Source: an uncultured bacterium (lineage in GTDB: Bacteria > Planctomycetota > UBA1135 > GCA-002686595). Taken from it: DNA of 18,988 nt. A program made the translations under genes and the position numbers. Below the pieces are notes generated by a model. It saw only the letters and a program-made list of their open reading frames with translations. It was not told the origin of the DNA and searched no databases. Positions 17,850 to 18,988 of the stretch are shown here, one piece after another (position 1 is the first letter of the stretch; each line of letters begins with the position of its first letter). Location of the stretch: NCBI GenBank assembly GCA_902826945.1, contig CADEGS010000064.1:1-18988 (forward strand). Reading direction: 5' to 3'.

Positions 17850-18172
17850 CGCGCGGCGAGCGTGCCCACGTAGGAGCGGTCGAGCGAGAGGGGCGGCGCT
17901 CCCGCCACGCGCAGGCTGCGGCGCACGCGCTCGCGGTAGATCGGGTCGTCGAGCTTGGCGCGGTCGCGCTCGAGCGCCGCGCGGCGCTCGAGCTCCGCCT
18001 GCACGCGCTCGGCCATGCGCGCCTCGTCCCGCGCCAGGCGGCTGGCCTCGGCGCTCGCCGGCGCCAGGCCGCCGAGCGCGATCTGCGCGCACAGCACGGC
18101 GGGCAGCCACACCGGCGCCCAGCGGCAGAGCAGCAGGACGAGCGGGCGGACGAGCGCGAGGAGAGGCTTCAC
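17846..18172 (-). CDS. FtsB/DivIC-like septum formation initiator protein
   Basis: Encodes 108 residues from GTG 18172, about the normal length for the family. The layout is typical: short N-terminus, one membrane helix (about 19-36), a charged coiled coil (about 41-75) and the conserved ending pattern DDPIYRERVRRSLRVAGAPP (75-94). In known bacteria FtsB joins FtsL and FtsQ in the divisome. Many planctomycetes lack much of the classical division apparatus, so the role here may differ. It lies 10 bp after eno, a neighbourhood known for ftsB genes in other bacteria, and overlaps the propeller gene by 4 nt. No Shine-Dalgarno is evident. The identification rests on architecture and context rather than strong sequence identity. 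Confidence 0.75.
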   Translation of the reverse strand: MKPLLALVRPLVLLLCRWAPVWLPAVLCAQIALGGLAPASAEASRLARDEARMAERVQAELERRAALERDRAKLDDPIYRERVRRSLRVAGAPPLSLDRSYVGTLAAR

Positions 18173-18182
18173 CGCGCGGCGT

Positions 18183-18988
<806 letters not shown>

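Overview
The window is very GC-rich, and every gene I can support lies on the minus strand, so transcription runs from high to low coordinates. The gene set (MoxR ATPase, DUF58, BatA-like VWA protein, VWA protein with a glutamine-amidotransferase-like fold, PQQ-type propeller proteins, squalene-cyclase-like repeat protein, DUF4175-like membrane protein) is typical of Planctomycetota. A high-GC member of that phylum is my best inference; no rRNA or other marker in the window settles it.

Layout in transcription order. (1) A housekeeping end at 18988-17846: the C-terminal part of enolase (eno, cut by the window edge) and, 10 bp later, a small FtsB/DivIC-like protein. (2) At 17849-15771, overlapping that gene by 4 nt, an exported single-propeller protein. 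(3) A 187-bp gap (15584-15770) with a hairpin directly after the stop codon, one A/T-only octamer and a GC-rich leader hairpin; it is the most plausible promoter region for what follows. (4) A nine-part block from 15583 to the left edge: MoxR AAA+ ATPase, a 111-bp gap, DUF58 protein, BatA-like protein, VWA/GATase-like protein, a 1502-residue double-propeller protein, squalene-cyclase-like repeat protein, DUF4175-like membrane protein and an exported coiled-coil protein that runs off the window. The seven genes from DUF58 onward are joined by 4-nt overlaps or 4-nt gaps.

How they may work together (inference): MoxR and DUF58 are cytoplasmic; the BatA-like, VWA/GATase-like and DUF4175-like proteins are membrane-anchored; the two propeller proteins, the repeat protein and the coiled-coil protein carry signal peptides. 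This looks like a MoxR/VWA metal-dependent assembly machine coupled to a set of exported scaffold proteins. Its biological role is not known to me.

The most interesting observation is that the 1502-residue protein looks like a tandem duplication of a [short helical module + beta-propeller] unit. The same module, with matching residue spacing, occurs a third time in the single-propeller protein upstream of moxR, so two paralogues flank the MoxR/VWA core. There is no gene-free stretch longer than 300 bp, and I saw no tRNA, rRNA, CRISPR or mobile element.
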